This document shows, one piece after another, positions 40,019 through 51,400 of a stretch of DNA of 64,000 nucleotides. The position numbers and the translations under genes were made by a program. Numbering within the stretch: position 1 is the first letter of the stretch; each line of letters opens with the position of its first letter. This DNA is from Phorcus lineatus (Eukaryota; Mollusca; Gastropoda; Trochida; Trochidae): the NCBI GenBank assembly GCA_921293015.1, contig OV121087.1:8816501-8880500 (forward strand), written 5' to 3'. Below the pieces are notes generated by a model. It was not told where the DNA came from, searched no databases, and saw only the letters and a list, made by a program, of their open reading frames with translations.

Positions 40019-42977
40019 AATAGCAATGAATCAAATAATTGAAGGGCTTGAGTATAATATATTTCTTTTAAAGATTTAGGATATGCCTATTTTAGACATA
40101 TTCTATCACCTGTGGTTGGCACATGAGAAATAATGTGTACTATAAAATTGCATGTGTAAAATTCAGGTTGAAAATACAATACAATATGAACAGTTTAAGT
40201 AACTTAGTCCCAAGGTCGATTGTGAACATGTTAAAAAACACACATCAACAAATCAATGCACAATGTATCTGCAATACATTTGTTAATCATTTGAAGTTTC
40301 ATCCCCATCACGAACCTCATGAGAAATGTTGAAAAAGGCTAATAAGAACAAACAGGTCGATATCTATTATCAAGAATTCATGCATTATCTATGTACAAGT
40401 TTCCATCTCATCATATTCAAATGTATGAGACATGCTCATTAGCGATCACGCAACATCTACATCACCGTTACTCCTGTAACTATTATTCAGTCCTGACCCA
40501 TTAAACTTGAAGTATTTTTTGTAAGAATATGTTCAAAAGATAGTCAGGTTGTTGACTTCATAATGCATTGAATGTATGCAATACAACGTCATTAAATGTA
40601 GTATCCAAGTGAACATTTGTTATTTTGTTTATCATATGCGTTCTTCATATATTCGAATTCTAATCAGATGCTCAGTAAAGTGAGTAGAATTAACAAAGGT
40701 AGATATTTTGACGTCTCCAACTCAACTACACAAGGTGACCTCTATTGGAATAAGTGTTGATTTGGTGTGTTGTTTTATCTAATTGAATACGAAAGATAGC
40801 CCTATCGAATACTTCTCTGAATTAATTTTTCAAATAGTTTTCTGTTTCTTTTTTAAAATGTTTTAAAAATTTGTTTTCAATGAGTTTGAATAAGGAATTT
40901 AAACAAAATATATGTAAACATCTTTCAGCAATTTTGACCTTTCCATAGTCAATAATAATCCCGGAATGGTCATGTAACCTTCCATGTATTGAATGAAGTA
41001 CATATATCAACTACGACTTTTGTCACGTCTAATTTGGCCAGTTTGGTTATTTTAAGATCGAAATTGATGTCAAATGACATTTCTAAAAGAACGAAAACGG
41101 GTTTCAAACCAAAAAACAAATGTAATTGACATTGTATTTTTCATAAAAAATTGAAACCCATCACGCCGATTTCTCTTTCATTTACAACTAATTGTGATTT
41201 GTGTTTGATTCGTAACGAGAAAGTATCAGGTTTCGGTGTTATTCTCATGCACAATTTTTTTTATTAATGTGTGTTGTTTCTTTGTTTTTTTATGTTTTGT
41301 GGAAATTTAAGCGCACTATTAATAATTCGTAATAATGTTCACAAAGTCCCTAAACTAAAAATACTATAGAATAAAATTCGGTTTCACGGCTGATACATGT
41401 ATATCGATGTACCCAAACCATCATGAGGTGATTTGATACAAAATCAATGTCTTGCATTTGGAGACATAAACTGTTGCTTTGTGTTTGTGCTAAAATATAC
41501 TGTTATCTATATTTAAAAAAATACTGATTTCACTTTAAAGTACATCACGTGAAGCAAAATAACATGGCTGAGACGAAATCGATGACCTTGACAATTAAAG
41601 ATTTGTGAAAATACATTGACTATTAATTTAGCTCGAAAAAAACTTAAGTTCGTTAAAAATTCATAGACAGCTATACCCCATTTTTATCTTTACAAACAAC
41701 CAGTTTGCAAAATGGAAACTTTTACATCAACTATGTTAATGTGATAAATGCATTTTCGCTGTCTCCTAATACATTTTTGGATAATGATATATCAACGTGT
41801 TTTTATCATCGTAAGAACTCTGCTTTACATTTCAAAATTAAGTCGCTTTTATCTTTGACAATAATTTTCCTGATACCATCTTCGTACATTGACAATTTTG
41901 CACACGGATAAAAACTATTCAGTTTTCTTATGAAGAAATATATAAATAGACATAAACTTGTATATACGAACAGTTCTTATTTCGTATTTCACGGAATTGT
42001 TTTGTGTATCATGAATTTTATCAATAAATTATATTAAAGAATCTAAATACCTTCCAAATTGATAGACTTTAAATGAACTCATTCAACCACTTTTCAATGA
42101 GACAGCGATCAGCAGAGGTGTTGAGCTTATTAATTCCTCGTGAGGCACTAACGAGCTTTATAAAGATGTTTTTTCATCTAGAGGACTATCATATTTCAAT
42201 TATTTTAGCAAATGATTGATCACACTTCCAATATGTCGCTATGAACATATTAATGATGATTTTTGTGAAGATATCTGTTTTTAAAGAAAAGGTTATTTAG
42301 GGTGAATACAATTTGATACCCTTGTGTTCCAAATATACACACATTTGACACATTCTCTACCATACCTTTTGTTTGCTGCACACCTGGTCAGAAAGCATGA
42401 TACCAGAAAGCACATCTGTGAGTAAAATTATTCAGACCAACACACACAACTAAAAGTTATTAGCAATGTGTTGAGAGAAGATATAACTCCATTGTAATAG
42501 ACTTTACTCGCATCGACGTTGTTTTACTATTATGAAGTTGTGGAATACCATAAGGCAGATATTTAAATGGAAAATATAAATTATTATTATCATGATTACA
42601 AAAGATTGATATGCATGGTAATCAACATAGTATTAACATAATGTATACAGAGGTCTGTTTTGTTATAATTATTCAAAGCTACCAAAAGATCATACATATT
42701 AGAAATACTAGTAATGATTTATCCTGCATTTGACGTTAGCATTTAAATTTCGGGTGACATGACATGTTGTGATTGGAAAGGGAATATAAAATTTAGTATG
42801 TTTGATATCATCTCACCAAACTTACTATCTTATCATATCCTTCTTATAGTCCAGTGGCAAGACCCCACATTTTTAAAAAAGCTTGTTTTGTCTATTAACA
42901 ATGTTTTGGTTTTTTTTTGCATTTTTCAATAGTCCCTAGTAAATACTTGAAATTTAGCCTGGGTGGGTTTTTCAAAA

Positions 42978-43340
42978 TCCAAGATGGCCGCCATGGTGGC
43001 CAAATAGTGAGCAAAAATCCATCAATGATAAAGATTTGATTACAAACGTAGTAGAATCGTGATTTTGGAGTCAATATATATGTTGTCAAGGACAAGGAAT
43101 CTTATTATCCTATTATAAAACTATTTTGTGAATCTCTTGACAATAAAAATCCAAGATGGAAGCCATGGAGGTCAAAATAGGGATAAAAAATCTATCGGTG
43201 ATAATGATTTAATGTATAACCCTAGTAGATTCGTAATTATGGGTGTTAAGATATATGTTTTCAAGGCAAGGATTTTTTTGTCCTATTTTAAGACAATTTG
43301 TTGACTCTTGATAATAATAATCCAAGATGGCCACCAAACA
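42978..43340. repeat. Subterminal 171-172 bp tandem repeats of the transposon
   Basis: The phrase TCCAAGATGG starts at 42978, 43150 and 43321, each followed by related sequence (GTCAAAATAGG, AAAGATTTGATTAC/AATGATTTAATGTA, TAGATTCGTAATTATGG). That gives two full units and the start of a third. The right end has the inverse phrase GGCCATCTTG at about 46055 and 45890, about 165 bp apart. Such subterminal repeats are often transposase binding sites, which is an inference here. Confidence 0.7.
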
Positions 43341-43660
43341 TGCATTCGAGAACATCATCAAAATACCACAAATCGTACATTTTCACATTGTAATCCCACT
43401 TGTTTGTTTCATCTGCTCCCCAACCATAATCCACCGCATTGAGAGGAGGTGGATCTCCACCAAGGGCTATGTACCACTGAGCAAACTGGAAGTGTGCTCT
43501 GTAAACATTTTGCTTAAATGCTTGAGTTGTTGGTGGTAAGCCACACAGTTTTGATGCTGCAGTTGATTTTCCTGTTTTCTGTGCCCACAGCTAGCGCTAC
43601 TGCCTGCATTCCGTCATGGAAGAACATGATGCTTTGCAACCATAGCATGCAGCCATGAAC

Positions 43661-45310
43661 TCAGTTGACCACGTCGGTAAAAGTTGCCGTAGACTTACCA
43701 AGTTGATCAAGTGTGTGACCTTGTCTTATTACCTTAACTGCTTTTGTCTTCCAAATTCCATTTGATGCCGCAACTGAGTCACATCCAGTAATGGCATGGA
43801 GTGCTAGGATTGAGGACATGATGTCAGAATGTCTGCGAGCAGTTTCCTTTATGTCAATACATGATCGTCTCTTGACTGGGGTATGCATAGTCTTTGGTGA
43901 CTCAAGCTTCTCACTCCAGTAGAAATACAGTAGCAAAGCAAACACGTCTGTACCACCAGCAACAACAGCGATACTTGCGTCTAGATCTTCCTTAGCAATG
44001 TGGATGGCTTGTTGGGTGAGGAAGATGTCCGCTTCTTCATGAGATGAAGAGTTTTTTGTCCTTCAGACACTTGTGTTGGCTCGGACTCATCTGCTGTATC
44101 AACTAGCTTGTGATGCTGAGTTGACTGAAGCAAGAAGTCAATATCACTTAGTAATTGCTCGCAAATAAGTTTGTTCAACTGTGCCTTGTTGGTGTAGTTC
44201 TTGAGCACTGTATCTCGAGCAGGCAATGGAGTTGTCAGTGTCAGTTGATGAATACGGCTACTTGTTGCTCTGGCAGATCGGGTATTATTTTTGGTTGAGT
44301 AGTCATGATATCTGTCAAAACACAAGTAGACATCAGCTCCAGACAAAAGCAGAGATAGCCATGTCTTGAATCCAGATATGAAAGTCGCAACAGTTCCTTG
44401 AGCAGGCCAACCAAGTGTCCAAATAACAGCTGACTCATCCAGCACGATAGCGGTTGTGCTCATTGTCAAGCGTTGTGAGACATCCACTTTAATGTTCTTC
44501 TTCAGTGTGGACTTTCCGGTAGCAACTCGCATTTGTCCATCAGCATATGCATGAACCATGGACGGTGGATAGGCTGTTAGTTCTGTAGCGAGGACCTCCT
44601 GAAAGTTGAGAGTCCTCTGACTGACCAATGACGCGAGCATAGATTGCTTCTTGGTCAATCACAGCATATTCTCCAATAGTCAGATGTTTCTTCTTCGTAT
44701 TGAATCTGACTACTTCTCTTGAGAGTGACGTGTTGAAACCTTCAGCTGCCAGGATTTCTGGCCTTTTTTCATCCAGTTTGTCTCCATGAACATGTCGCTC
44801 CATTGTCAATTGTAGATCCCAGCATTATAGTTAGGGAGACATGTGTGGCTCTTATAAAGTCATCTGCATTATAGGCTTCTTCGAACCCTTAAACTGAATC
44901 ACTGGTGTCACCCATGGTATTGAGTGTTTCATATCCTCTTTTGAGATGCTTGGAATGGTTGCATCAAGTCCATATAGTTGATCCAGATATTTCCATTGTG
45001 TTGCCAGTAATGCCATGCAATGACAGTCAAGACGGCAGTTCTGAGAGCTGATCACTGAATCGAAGTTGTAAATTATGATCTGCACAAGTCCACCTTCAGC
45101 GACATCTCTCATTCCTGGTAGCTGTGTGTTTGTTTGAGGATTGAACGGCTTCCGACCTTTTAAATCGACGGACTTCATCATATGAGCAGGAGACATCATA
45201 CTTGTAAAGTTCCTCAATGAGCATTTTGTGATCTCCCAATAACACCCTATGGCTATTTGCAACGGTGTTGGTTGACATATAACCATGGAGCTGTTGATGT
45301 TACCTATCAT
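43661..45310 (-). pseudogene. Frameshifted XPG/FEN1 (PIN-like) nuclease ORF of the transposon
   Basis: Read on the minus strand, four open pieces in different frames form one decayed protein. At 45278-45096 there is LIEELYKYDVSCSYDEVRRF. Around 45100-44852 there are FDSVISSQNCRLDCH and KKPIM. At 44809-43981 there is the central part, with LDESAVIWTLGWPAQ and GADVYLCFDRYHDYSTKNNTR. At 43980-43661 there is FALLLYFYW followed by ALHAITGCDSVAASNG and KAVKVI. The last motif resembles the metal-binding and helix-hairpin-helix segment of FEN1/XPG nucleases (GCDY...GIG.K.A..LI). The FDRY and TDVF motifs match uncharacterised repeat-associated proteins of invertebrates as I remember them. The expected aspartate before TDVF is glycine. 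At least three frameshifts make it inactive. Confidence 0.7.
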
Positions 45311-46198
45311 TAGTGTCTGCAGTGAGGTTTCAAAGTTTAGTTGAATGACATAAAGGGAGACAACTCCCTAAGGGTTTCCTTACAACTTATTGGAAATAAT
45401 GTGACTCAATTCCAGTCCTCATAGCTGATGAATTTTTTTACATTGTTTGTGATAAATTACTTGCATTACGTAGTGTAAAACATTAGATATAATTTAGAGG
45501 GAGTTTATGTGTCTTTATCATATGAAAATGATATAAACAAATATGATTAAAAACATATGTAATTCATATATCAATTTCAGACTAATCACGAATATGAATA
45601 AATAAGGAATATGTGTATTAGACATAATAGTTAAGTCTAAAAATTATTAATCTGAATAATTACAGCCACGGTTGAGATCGAGTAAATTTTAGGAAAATAT
45701 AACTTAAATAAAGCAATCACACCTGCATGTTGTTTAAATTAGAAATGGACATTAAGCCTTGTTATGTTTTAAACATGACTGTTACATATATTTATTATAC
45801 TTAATAGCTATTGGAAGATGTATTCATTATAATATCAGCAATTACCATTCAAAATGATTCTTTTCTTTGCGTGTTCTAGTGTAATTAGCGGCCATCTTGA
45901 ATGTTTTTTCACAAACAATGATCCCAAAATACTAAATTAACATTGTTTGTCAATGAAAATATAAAATTCATCACCACTTATGCTCTTCTACTCAATCTAT
46001 AATTAAACGTTGTGAAGAGTTATTGATTTATACGTTCATGGCAGCCATCTTGTCGGCCATCTTGGATTTTGAAAAAGCCACCTGGGTGGCGAGCGGCCAC
46101 CCGGGCTAAATATCATCAAGACACTTGGTGCTATATAAAAAAGCAAAAAAAACACTTGTTAATAATCACAACAAAGTAATTTGGCCTGCCACTGGACT

Positions 46199-47174
46199 GT
46201 TATTTATCAAATGCTATTTTAAAACTTCAATGTGTAGGTAAGTACAAATGCAAGTATTGCTTTTGTTTTTCTCCTTTCGCTCAAGTCTAATATTTTAAAG
46301 CATTATTTCTGCACCGTGTTTAATCCTACACATACTGTCAACAAAGGTAATGATAGATAGAAGAATACAGATCTCTCTTGGAACAGGAAACATAGAGGAC
46401 TGATAAAGGAAGTGCTAATGGCACTACAAACAGACATTGTGTTAGGCAGTGGCTTTAAAAGGCACTTCTGGTTTTCTTGGAGTAGTAGCTTCATGTCGAC
46501 TGTTACTATGACAACGAACAGTGAGCCTCAAACAAATATTTTGCTATTTGAAACACGGTAATGATCTATAAATGACGGAATAAATGTGAACAGACAGAAA
46601 GAGGTGAATATGCATATCTTTTACATTGATGTTGCGGAAATCATGCGGAAGAAACGTCTTGAACTGGTGATGCCACTCATCCGGTAGATCAAGATTGAAA
46701 ACAAACCCCTTTCCACAATACCTCTACCCTCCAACATTCTGGGCGTACAATTATATGCGAAATAATTTGTAACTGTCAGCCCTGAGATATTATTCATTCT
46801 CTCTATTCAAACTGACCGAGCTTCGGACAGTGTAATGATTAAATATTTTGAAAGACTAAATGATTCATAACTATCTTATGAGAATAATTATCATCTAACC
46901 ACGGTAGAAAAAATAATATTTTATTTATAAATTATTCAGAAAAAAATCACTATTTGGTTATTATTCTTTGTTTACTATACAGTTTGAGAAATGTTGGTGC
47001 TCCCTGCATTTTCTGACCGAAGTGTCAACATTTACACCGACATTTTTCTTCATTTTCTTTCTTTACTCCGTTAATTGTACTTTCGGGAAAACATTCGATT
47101 TGTAATATTACCGAGAATTCAATTTTTATCAAAGGAATGTATAAAATACACCGAGAAGATGCATTTCAAAACAG
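46199..47174. other. Non-coding DNA between the transposon and the cysteine-rich gene
   Basis: No gene was recognised. A strong acceptor-like tract (CTTTGTTTACTATACAG, ending at 46982) is followed by TTTGAGAAATGTTGGTGCTC, which aligns with the possible exon at 15020 in copy 1. No matching donor exists here, so it is not called as an exon. Confidence 0.4.
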
Positions 47175-47328
47175 GAGTCGCCCGCATTATTGCGTCAGCT
47201 CTGTAAAAAGTGTCCGAAGTTCGAGCGACCTCGTGTGGGGTCCAAACCTCGATCCGTATGCCCTACCTGTTTTTGTTACAGAGTTCTGAGCAAGGAAAGG
47301 ACCATACCAGTCCTTGTTAAGGTGACAG
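47175..47328 (+). CDS. Candidate upstream exon of the cysteine-rich gene
   Basis: An open stretch of 51 codons plus one base runs from an acceptor-like ATTTCAAAACAG to a strong donor, GACAG|GTAGGTTAC. It has five cysteines (LCKKCPKF, VCPTCFC) in a basic context. It ends in phase 1, matching both downstream junctions: the acceptor at 49502 and a possible ACAG acceptor at 49374-49377. Joined to the downstream exons it would bring the cysteine count to twelve. No in-frame ATG lies upstream before a stop at 47142-47144, so a start exon would still be missing. The homologous DNA in copy 1 (15350-15454) keeps part of the frame. It is less GC-poor than its surroundings. It could instead be a chance open frame. 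Confidence 0.4.
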
Positions 47329-47927
47329 GTAGGTTACTCATTAAATTCATACACACTAACATCTGGGTACTGTGTTGTCGATTATACGTTGCTTCAAAAG
47401 AATGGGGGGAAAAAGAGTTTAAAAGGCCCAAGTCATTAAGGGATAGCAAAAAATGTAAAAGTCGTTTGTATATAAAATTGTAAATATCGAGTACTGGAAA
47501 TGGCTATACTAGGAATGTTTGTAGGTTTGAATTGTATATTAATCGATTGAGTAAGAAAAAAAGATGAAACACGTTTTATTTAAGTATATTTGTAACTTGT
47601 TAATTCATAATATAATTTTTTATTGTTGCTTCAGCCGAAGTGGTTAACTTATTTTTTCTTCATATTTTGTCCAAAATTGGACTGTTGCCAACATCGTTCT
47701 TTAAGCAAATTTGATATAACGTTGCATAAGCTTCTGGTCCTAAAATACTTACATATCCTCAAAATAACGTACAAAGTAAATGTAAATTACCGTAACCTTA
47801 ATTATCCCATTACCAGATCCAATTGTCAAAACCGTTTCATTTTGATAATGTGACCCCTTAATGGTGTAGAAGAGGCAAATTCAGAATTTCAAACTGATAC
47901 GACGGGTAGTTTTGGAAATACTGGTAT

Positions 47928-47943
47928 GTTCCCACATGGGAAC
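47928..47943. repeat. GTTCCCACATGGGAAC near-palindrome
   Basis: A 16-bp near-perfect palindrome that recurs almost identically as GTTCCCACGTGGGAAC at 50127. The two sites bracket the cysteine-rich gene and the piggyBac relic. Possible transposon end or regulatory site; neither is shown. Confidence 0.4.
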
Positions 47944-48143
47944 GTCGGGTAAGTTATCATTAAAAACAATTGATATGAATTATATTTGAAAATTGAACTT
48001 ACATTGGGTCAAAATCTATGCAAACAGAGAATTTCACGTATCTAAATAAATATACTGACTCTCAATTATAATTCACGATCCTACATGATATCCTCAATTA
48101 TCAACATATTGTGTAACATGACCAAAATACCAGAAATGTACAG

Positions 48144-48215
48144 TGAGTGAGCGAGTGAGTTGGGGTTTAACGTGTTTTGAACAATATTTCAGTTATTAAA
48201 CACGTGGATGACAAG
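48144..48215 (+). repeat. Fragment of a dispersed SINE-like repeat
   Basis: CAGTGAGTGAGCGAGTGAGT followed by TGGGGTTTAACG and a CAATATTTCAGTTAT stretch. I remember this GAGTGAGT...GGGTTTAACG pattern as a very common dispersed repeat of mollusc genomes. Only the head of the repeat is preserved. A similar inverted remnant (GCGTTAAACACCAACTTACC) lies at 60292. Confidence 0.5.
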
Positions 48216-48329
48216 CATCCAAAAAGGAGTGGATAGATAAGCGAGAAAGGGATCGACAGGATGAGGGAAAAGACGGAAAAAAAGGAATAGTGAGAGATAG
48301 AAAGCAGGTTTTAGAAGGAAGTGTATATT

Positions 48330-48890
48330 GTCAATGTTCTGGGTGTTCAAAGAGGCCAAATGTGCAACTTCCAGAGCATCGTTGTAGGAATGTAGGAATT
48401 TCCTGACGGACTTGTACTGATGTCGACTCATTGTAGCCTTGACAATACTAACATCAAGGTCCGGATGGACTGCCCTACGATGTGATGCCCAATAATATCC
48501 CTCATGGGGAAGCACATTACTTCTCCTTCGAAATAGAAAATCTGGGTTGTTTCTGTCCTCGTTTGCATCGTATTGTCCATAAGTATTTGGTAAGTGAAAA
48601 ACATTTTGACCATTTCAAATGATGACAAAGCCCTAAGTTCTGGATATGAACCGGTTACTGGCTCATTGAATTGTCTGGCAGTGTTTTTCAAATACATCCT
48701 TTTTCTTCCACTTTAAAGTCCCTAAGCAACTTCTCCAAAAGAATCACTTTCGTCAATATCAACTTCAAAACTGCCTCAAAACCACTGTTGTCTTCAAGGA
48801 CATCCTCCAAATCACTATACTGATCAAGACTGACACGCAGTTGGAGGGAATACGATCACATTTTCTTACCGTCATATCATCTTCTTCAGC
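48330..48890 (-). pseudogene. PiggyBac-type transposase relic (N-terminal part)
   Basis: On the minus strand, pieces in shifting frames read as an acidic stretch (SDLEDVLEDNSGFEAVL, about 48850-48780), then MCFPMRD, then YYWASHRRAVHPDLDV and ATMSRHQYKSVRKFLHSYND (about 48510-48370). The last motif fits the conserved MSR.RF..I.R.LHF.D segment of piggyBac transposases and RD.YW the segment before it. The catalytic part is absent and frames are broken. It would lie within an intron if the exon at 47175-47328 belongs to the gene at 49382-49963. Confidence 0.55.
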
Positions 48891-49381
48891 ACATCAATAG
48901 CTTCCTGGATGTTTGTGACTGTACGATTGTGAAAACTGTAAACATTGGCAAATCGTTGCATGTTGATATTATATTATTTTATATTATTATATTATGGCGT
49001 GGTAAACTTAAACATCCAGTGAATATGTCATCAGTTTCAATGTACACAAAGACCTATCTTTTTAAATGTGTATAATTAAGGACAAACTACACTGTAGACA
49101 GATCAAACAAGACCCACTTCTAAAGTTATCTGTTTGTACATTGTAATAATGATTAAATGTGTAATAGTTTTCAAATGGAAGTATTGTTCAACAGTGTATT
49201 CGATTAAGACTTTAGTTATACAGTATCTTTACGCCTGAGGAATATATCAAAGGGTTAATGTTTATACTGTAGATTGTATTACATTTCTAAATAAAGAAAG
49301 GAGAAGTGTTTCAATATCAAACAATTAAAGGAAACACCTTCGTTGCATCTTATCATTTGTTCAAAGTTATGGACAGGAGAC

Positions 49382-49963
49382 ATGGACGCTTTGAGCGCAG
49401 CATTTACAGAAATGGGTGAGTAAATTTGGACTTTTCTAATCATCTAATTTACTCGTTATAATCATTTTAAAGAGACTATTTGTTTGTTTCTTGTTTCACA
49501 GATTATCATTCCCAGATGGGCTGTACCACACTTTGTTTCACACATAACCAGAGCGAAAAGATATTTACAAAACCTTGTAAAGGTTCTTGTGGTAAGTATT
49601 TCAAAACAACAATGAACACTTGTATTAAACGTGTGTTTTTGTGTGAATATGCCTCATGGAGTATGTTTCAGTTTGAAGAGAAGTTGGCTGCTCCCGTTAC
49701 AACCCTCGTTTATCCAGAAGAGATAAGATTATGTGTAAGACAACAAGTCCTTAGCAGTGATACGTTATGACAACCATTACGTGCCAACTGTTATTATTTT
49801 GTGTTTTGTAAAAATAACAGAATGTAACATTATCACTTAGCTTGATACAATGAAAATATCTATTTATCTTTCATCTATTCTATCCGTTCCAGGGACGGCT
49901 TGTAACATAGGCAAAAATTGCTGCTTCAAGGTTCCAGAAACCAAAGTCATGCAGTTAGTGTAA
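49382..49963 (+). CDS. Cysteine-rich small protein, three exons
   Basis: Exons are 49382-49415, 49502-49591 and 49893-49963. Junctions are strong: GG|GTGAGTAAA, a pyrimidine-rich TTCTTGTTTCACAG, TG|GTAAGTATT and ATCCGTTCCAG. Both introns are phase 1, as is common in small secreted modules. The predicted product is 64 residues if translation starts at 49382. Its seven cysteines are at 19, 23, 37, 41, 45, 51 and 52 (GCTTLC; PCKGSCGTAC; KNCCFK). The C-x3-C-x5-CC spacing faintly recalls WAP domains, but the last WAP cysteine is missing, so no family is assigned. There is no signal peptide in this version, so an upstream start exon is likely and 47175-47328 may be part of the gene. A secreted defence, venom or matrix peptide is possible; none is shown. 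It lies in copy 3 of the array, and the other copies lack this section. Confidence 0.65.
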
Positions 49964-50036
49964 CCCACAAGGTGCAGGAATGGTGAAAGAAGCCAAAAAA
50001 GGAAGAAGCAAACCTTATTAATCAAAATAACCTTGA

Positions 50037-50042
50037 AATAAA
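50037..50042 (+). terminator. Poly(A) signal of the cysteine-rich gene
   Basis: AATAAA lies 74 bp after the stop codon at 49961-49963, giving a short 3' UTR. The position supports 49893-49963 as the last exon. Confidence 0.65.
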
Positions 50043-50114
50043 TAATTGGGCCAACATTGTGTCGTGTTTTTCTTCTTTTATTTAAAATTCACCAATTTTT
50101 ATAACTTTTGTGAT

Positions 50115-50483
50115 CTTCCTCCCACTGTTCCCACGTGGGAACAATCAACTTTAACTATTCATTACGACGTTTGTTTTGCTTTTCAAATGAAATTTTTTTC
50201 ATAGTGTAGCCGCATCATTTGCCTATCATTTAAAGCTAACAAAACAATTTTCGCGACTTTTTAAATCTAATTAAAAAAATCGTTAAACAATTTTGGCTAA
50301 AAATCTGATTTTTGCCATTTTTTTAGGCACCGCCATTACAAAGTAAAAACTGTTATTAGCTTGTATAACCTATCAAATTGTAGGTAAATATTTCAACATC
50401 AAAACTGTAAAAGTGAAATATAATAATACTGAAATGAAGAAAAGATACAAAGGTACATGGGAACATTGGGAGGGAAAAGGTTT
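50115..50483. mobile_element. Possible MITE with TTCCCTCCCA-type inverted ends
   Basis: The left CTTCCTCCCACTGTTCCCAC pairs with the inverse of the right end (read on the other strand as TTCCCTCCCAATGTTCCCAT). The GTTCCCACGTGGGAAC palindrome is at 50127-50142. The interior is AT-rich with no coding content. No target duplication is clear, so confidence is modest. Confidence 0.4.
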
Positions 50484-51400
50484 TAATGCAGATTGCAATT
50501 TTAATCGAGAAAAAGATCAATTCAATTTTTCATATTTATAACCTTATCAACTTTAATTTAAACTAATGGAAATTGACAATTATTAACCATGGTGTATTTT
50601 AATCAATTTTTTATATGGAAACGTGATGAGTGTTCCGCAGTACATGTAGTACCATAGGGAAGAAGGTATAAAGAAGGTACGACAAAGTCAACCATCTTGG
50701 ATCTCTCCCCTGCCCGGATGTGGAAACTGGCATTTGTCTACGATCTTGATTGGCTTGAAAACGGTATAAGAACCTTTACCGAAACGTCGCTATATATGAT
50801 GTCTCTGGTCGAAAACATTGACATATGCATTTAACTGACTAGTGGTTATTTTTGATTTTACGATCTCATGAAAATTTGAAAGAAGAAATAGCCTCCTTTT
50901 TATATAACAGTTAAAGATATGTTTCAAGTTACACTTTACTGTTTAGTTTGATGATGTCTTAAAGGAGCTTTGAACTAAAGCTAAAGGGTCTCAACGGGGA
51001 GATTATATAATGTTATCAGCTTTACCAATTATCAGTGCGTTTTATGCATAAACTTCACTCATATGTTGAATAAGTTTTTCCGTTAACTTAAATCGATGTT
51101 TCAAAATAATTCACATTGAATTGAATTTGATCACTTTTATATATACTGCTTTTTATATTGAGTTTCAGTAACTCGTGGCAAATATTCATGTTCACATCGA
51201 CTCTTGTCCGTAGAATGATAACGTGGGCATATGTTTTTTTAAGATTTTAGAATGAAGAAATAGAAATTGTAGCTGTTTGTATAGCACTTTTGTTTCATTA
51301 CCTTTTAAAATAAACAATGGAAAATAAAATAACAAAATAAACACAGTGATTCTGATGTTAAAAAGTTAAATGAGTTTGGTGATTCAAATATTCTGTGGTA
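50484..51400. other. Non-coding DNA downstream of the cysteine-rich gene
   Basis: AT-rich except for a short richer stretch at about 50690-50770 containing CCATCTTGGATCTCTCCCC. No open frame, splice pair or transposon end was recognised. Confidence 0.4.

Larger units (their letters stand above)
42848..46198. mobile_element. 3.35-kb DNA transposon with long inverted repeats, possibly Academ-like
   Basis: The ends are AGTCCAGTGGCA (left) and its inverse TGCCACTGGACT (right). Looser inverted similarity continues inward for roughly 150 bp, up to TTTTTCAAAATCCAAGATGG (right end on the opposite strand) and TTTTCAAAATCCAAGATGG (left). If the outermost base is T on the left and G on the right, the flanks share TTA, a possible 3-bp target duplication. 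The only coding content is a frameshifted nuclease-like ORF on the minus strand. From memory, Academ elements combine XPG-like nuclease sequences with 3-4 bp duplications, so Academ is a hypothesis only. No transposase domain was recognised. Confidence 0.75.

Noticed and set aside
42362..42425. Exon-like stretch ending in a GTGAGT donor
   Set aside because: The acceptor is unconvincing and the frame shows no similarity to the cysteine-rich exons.
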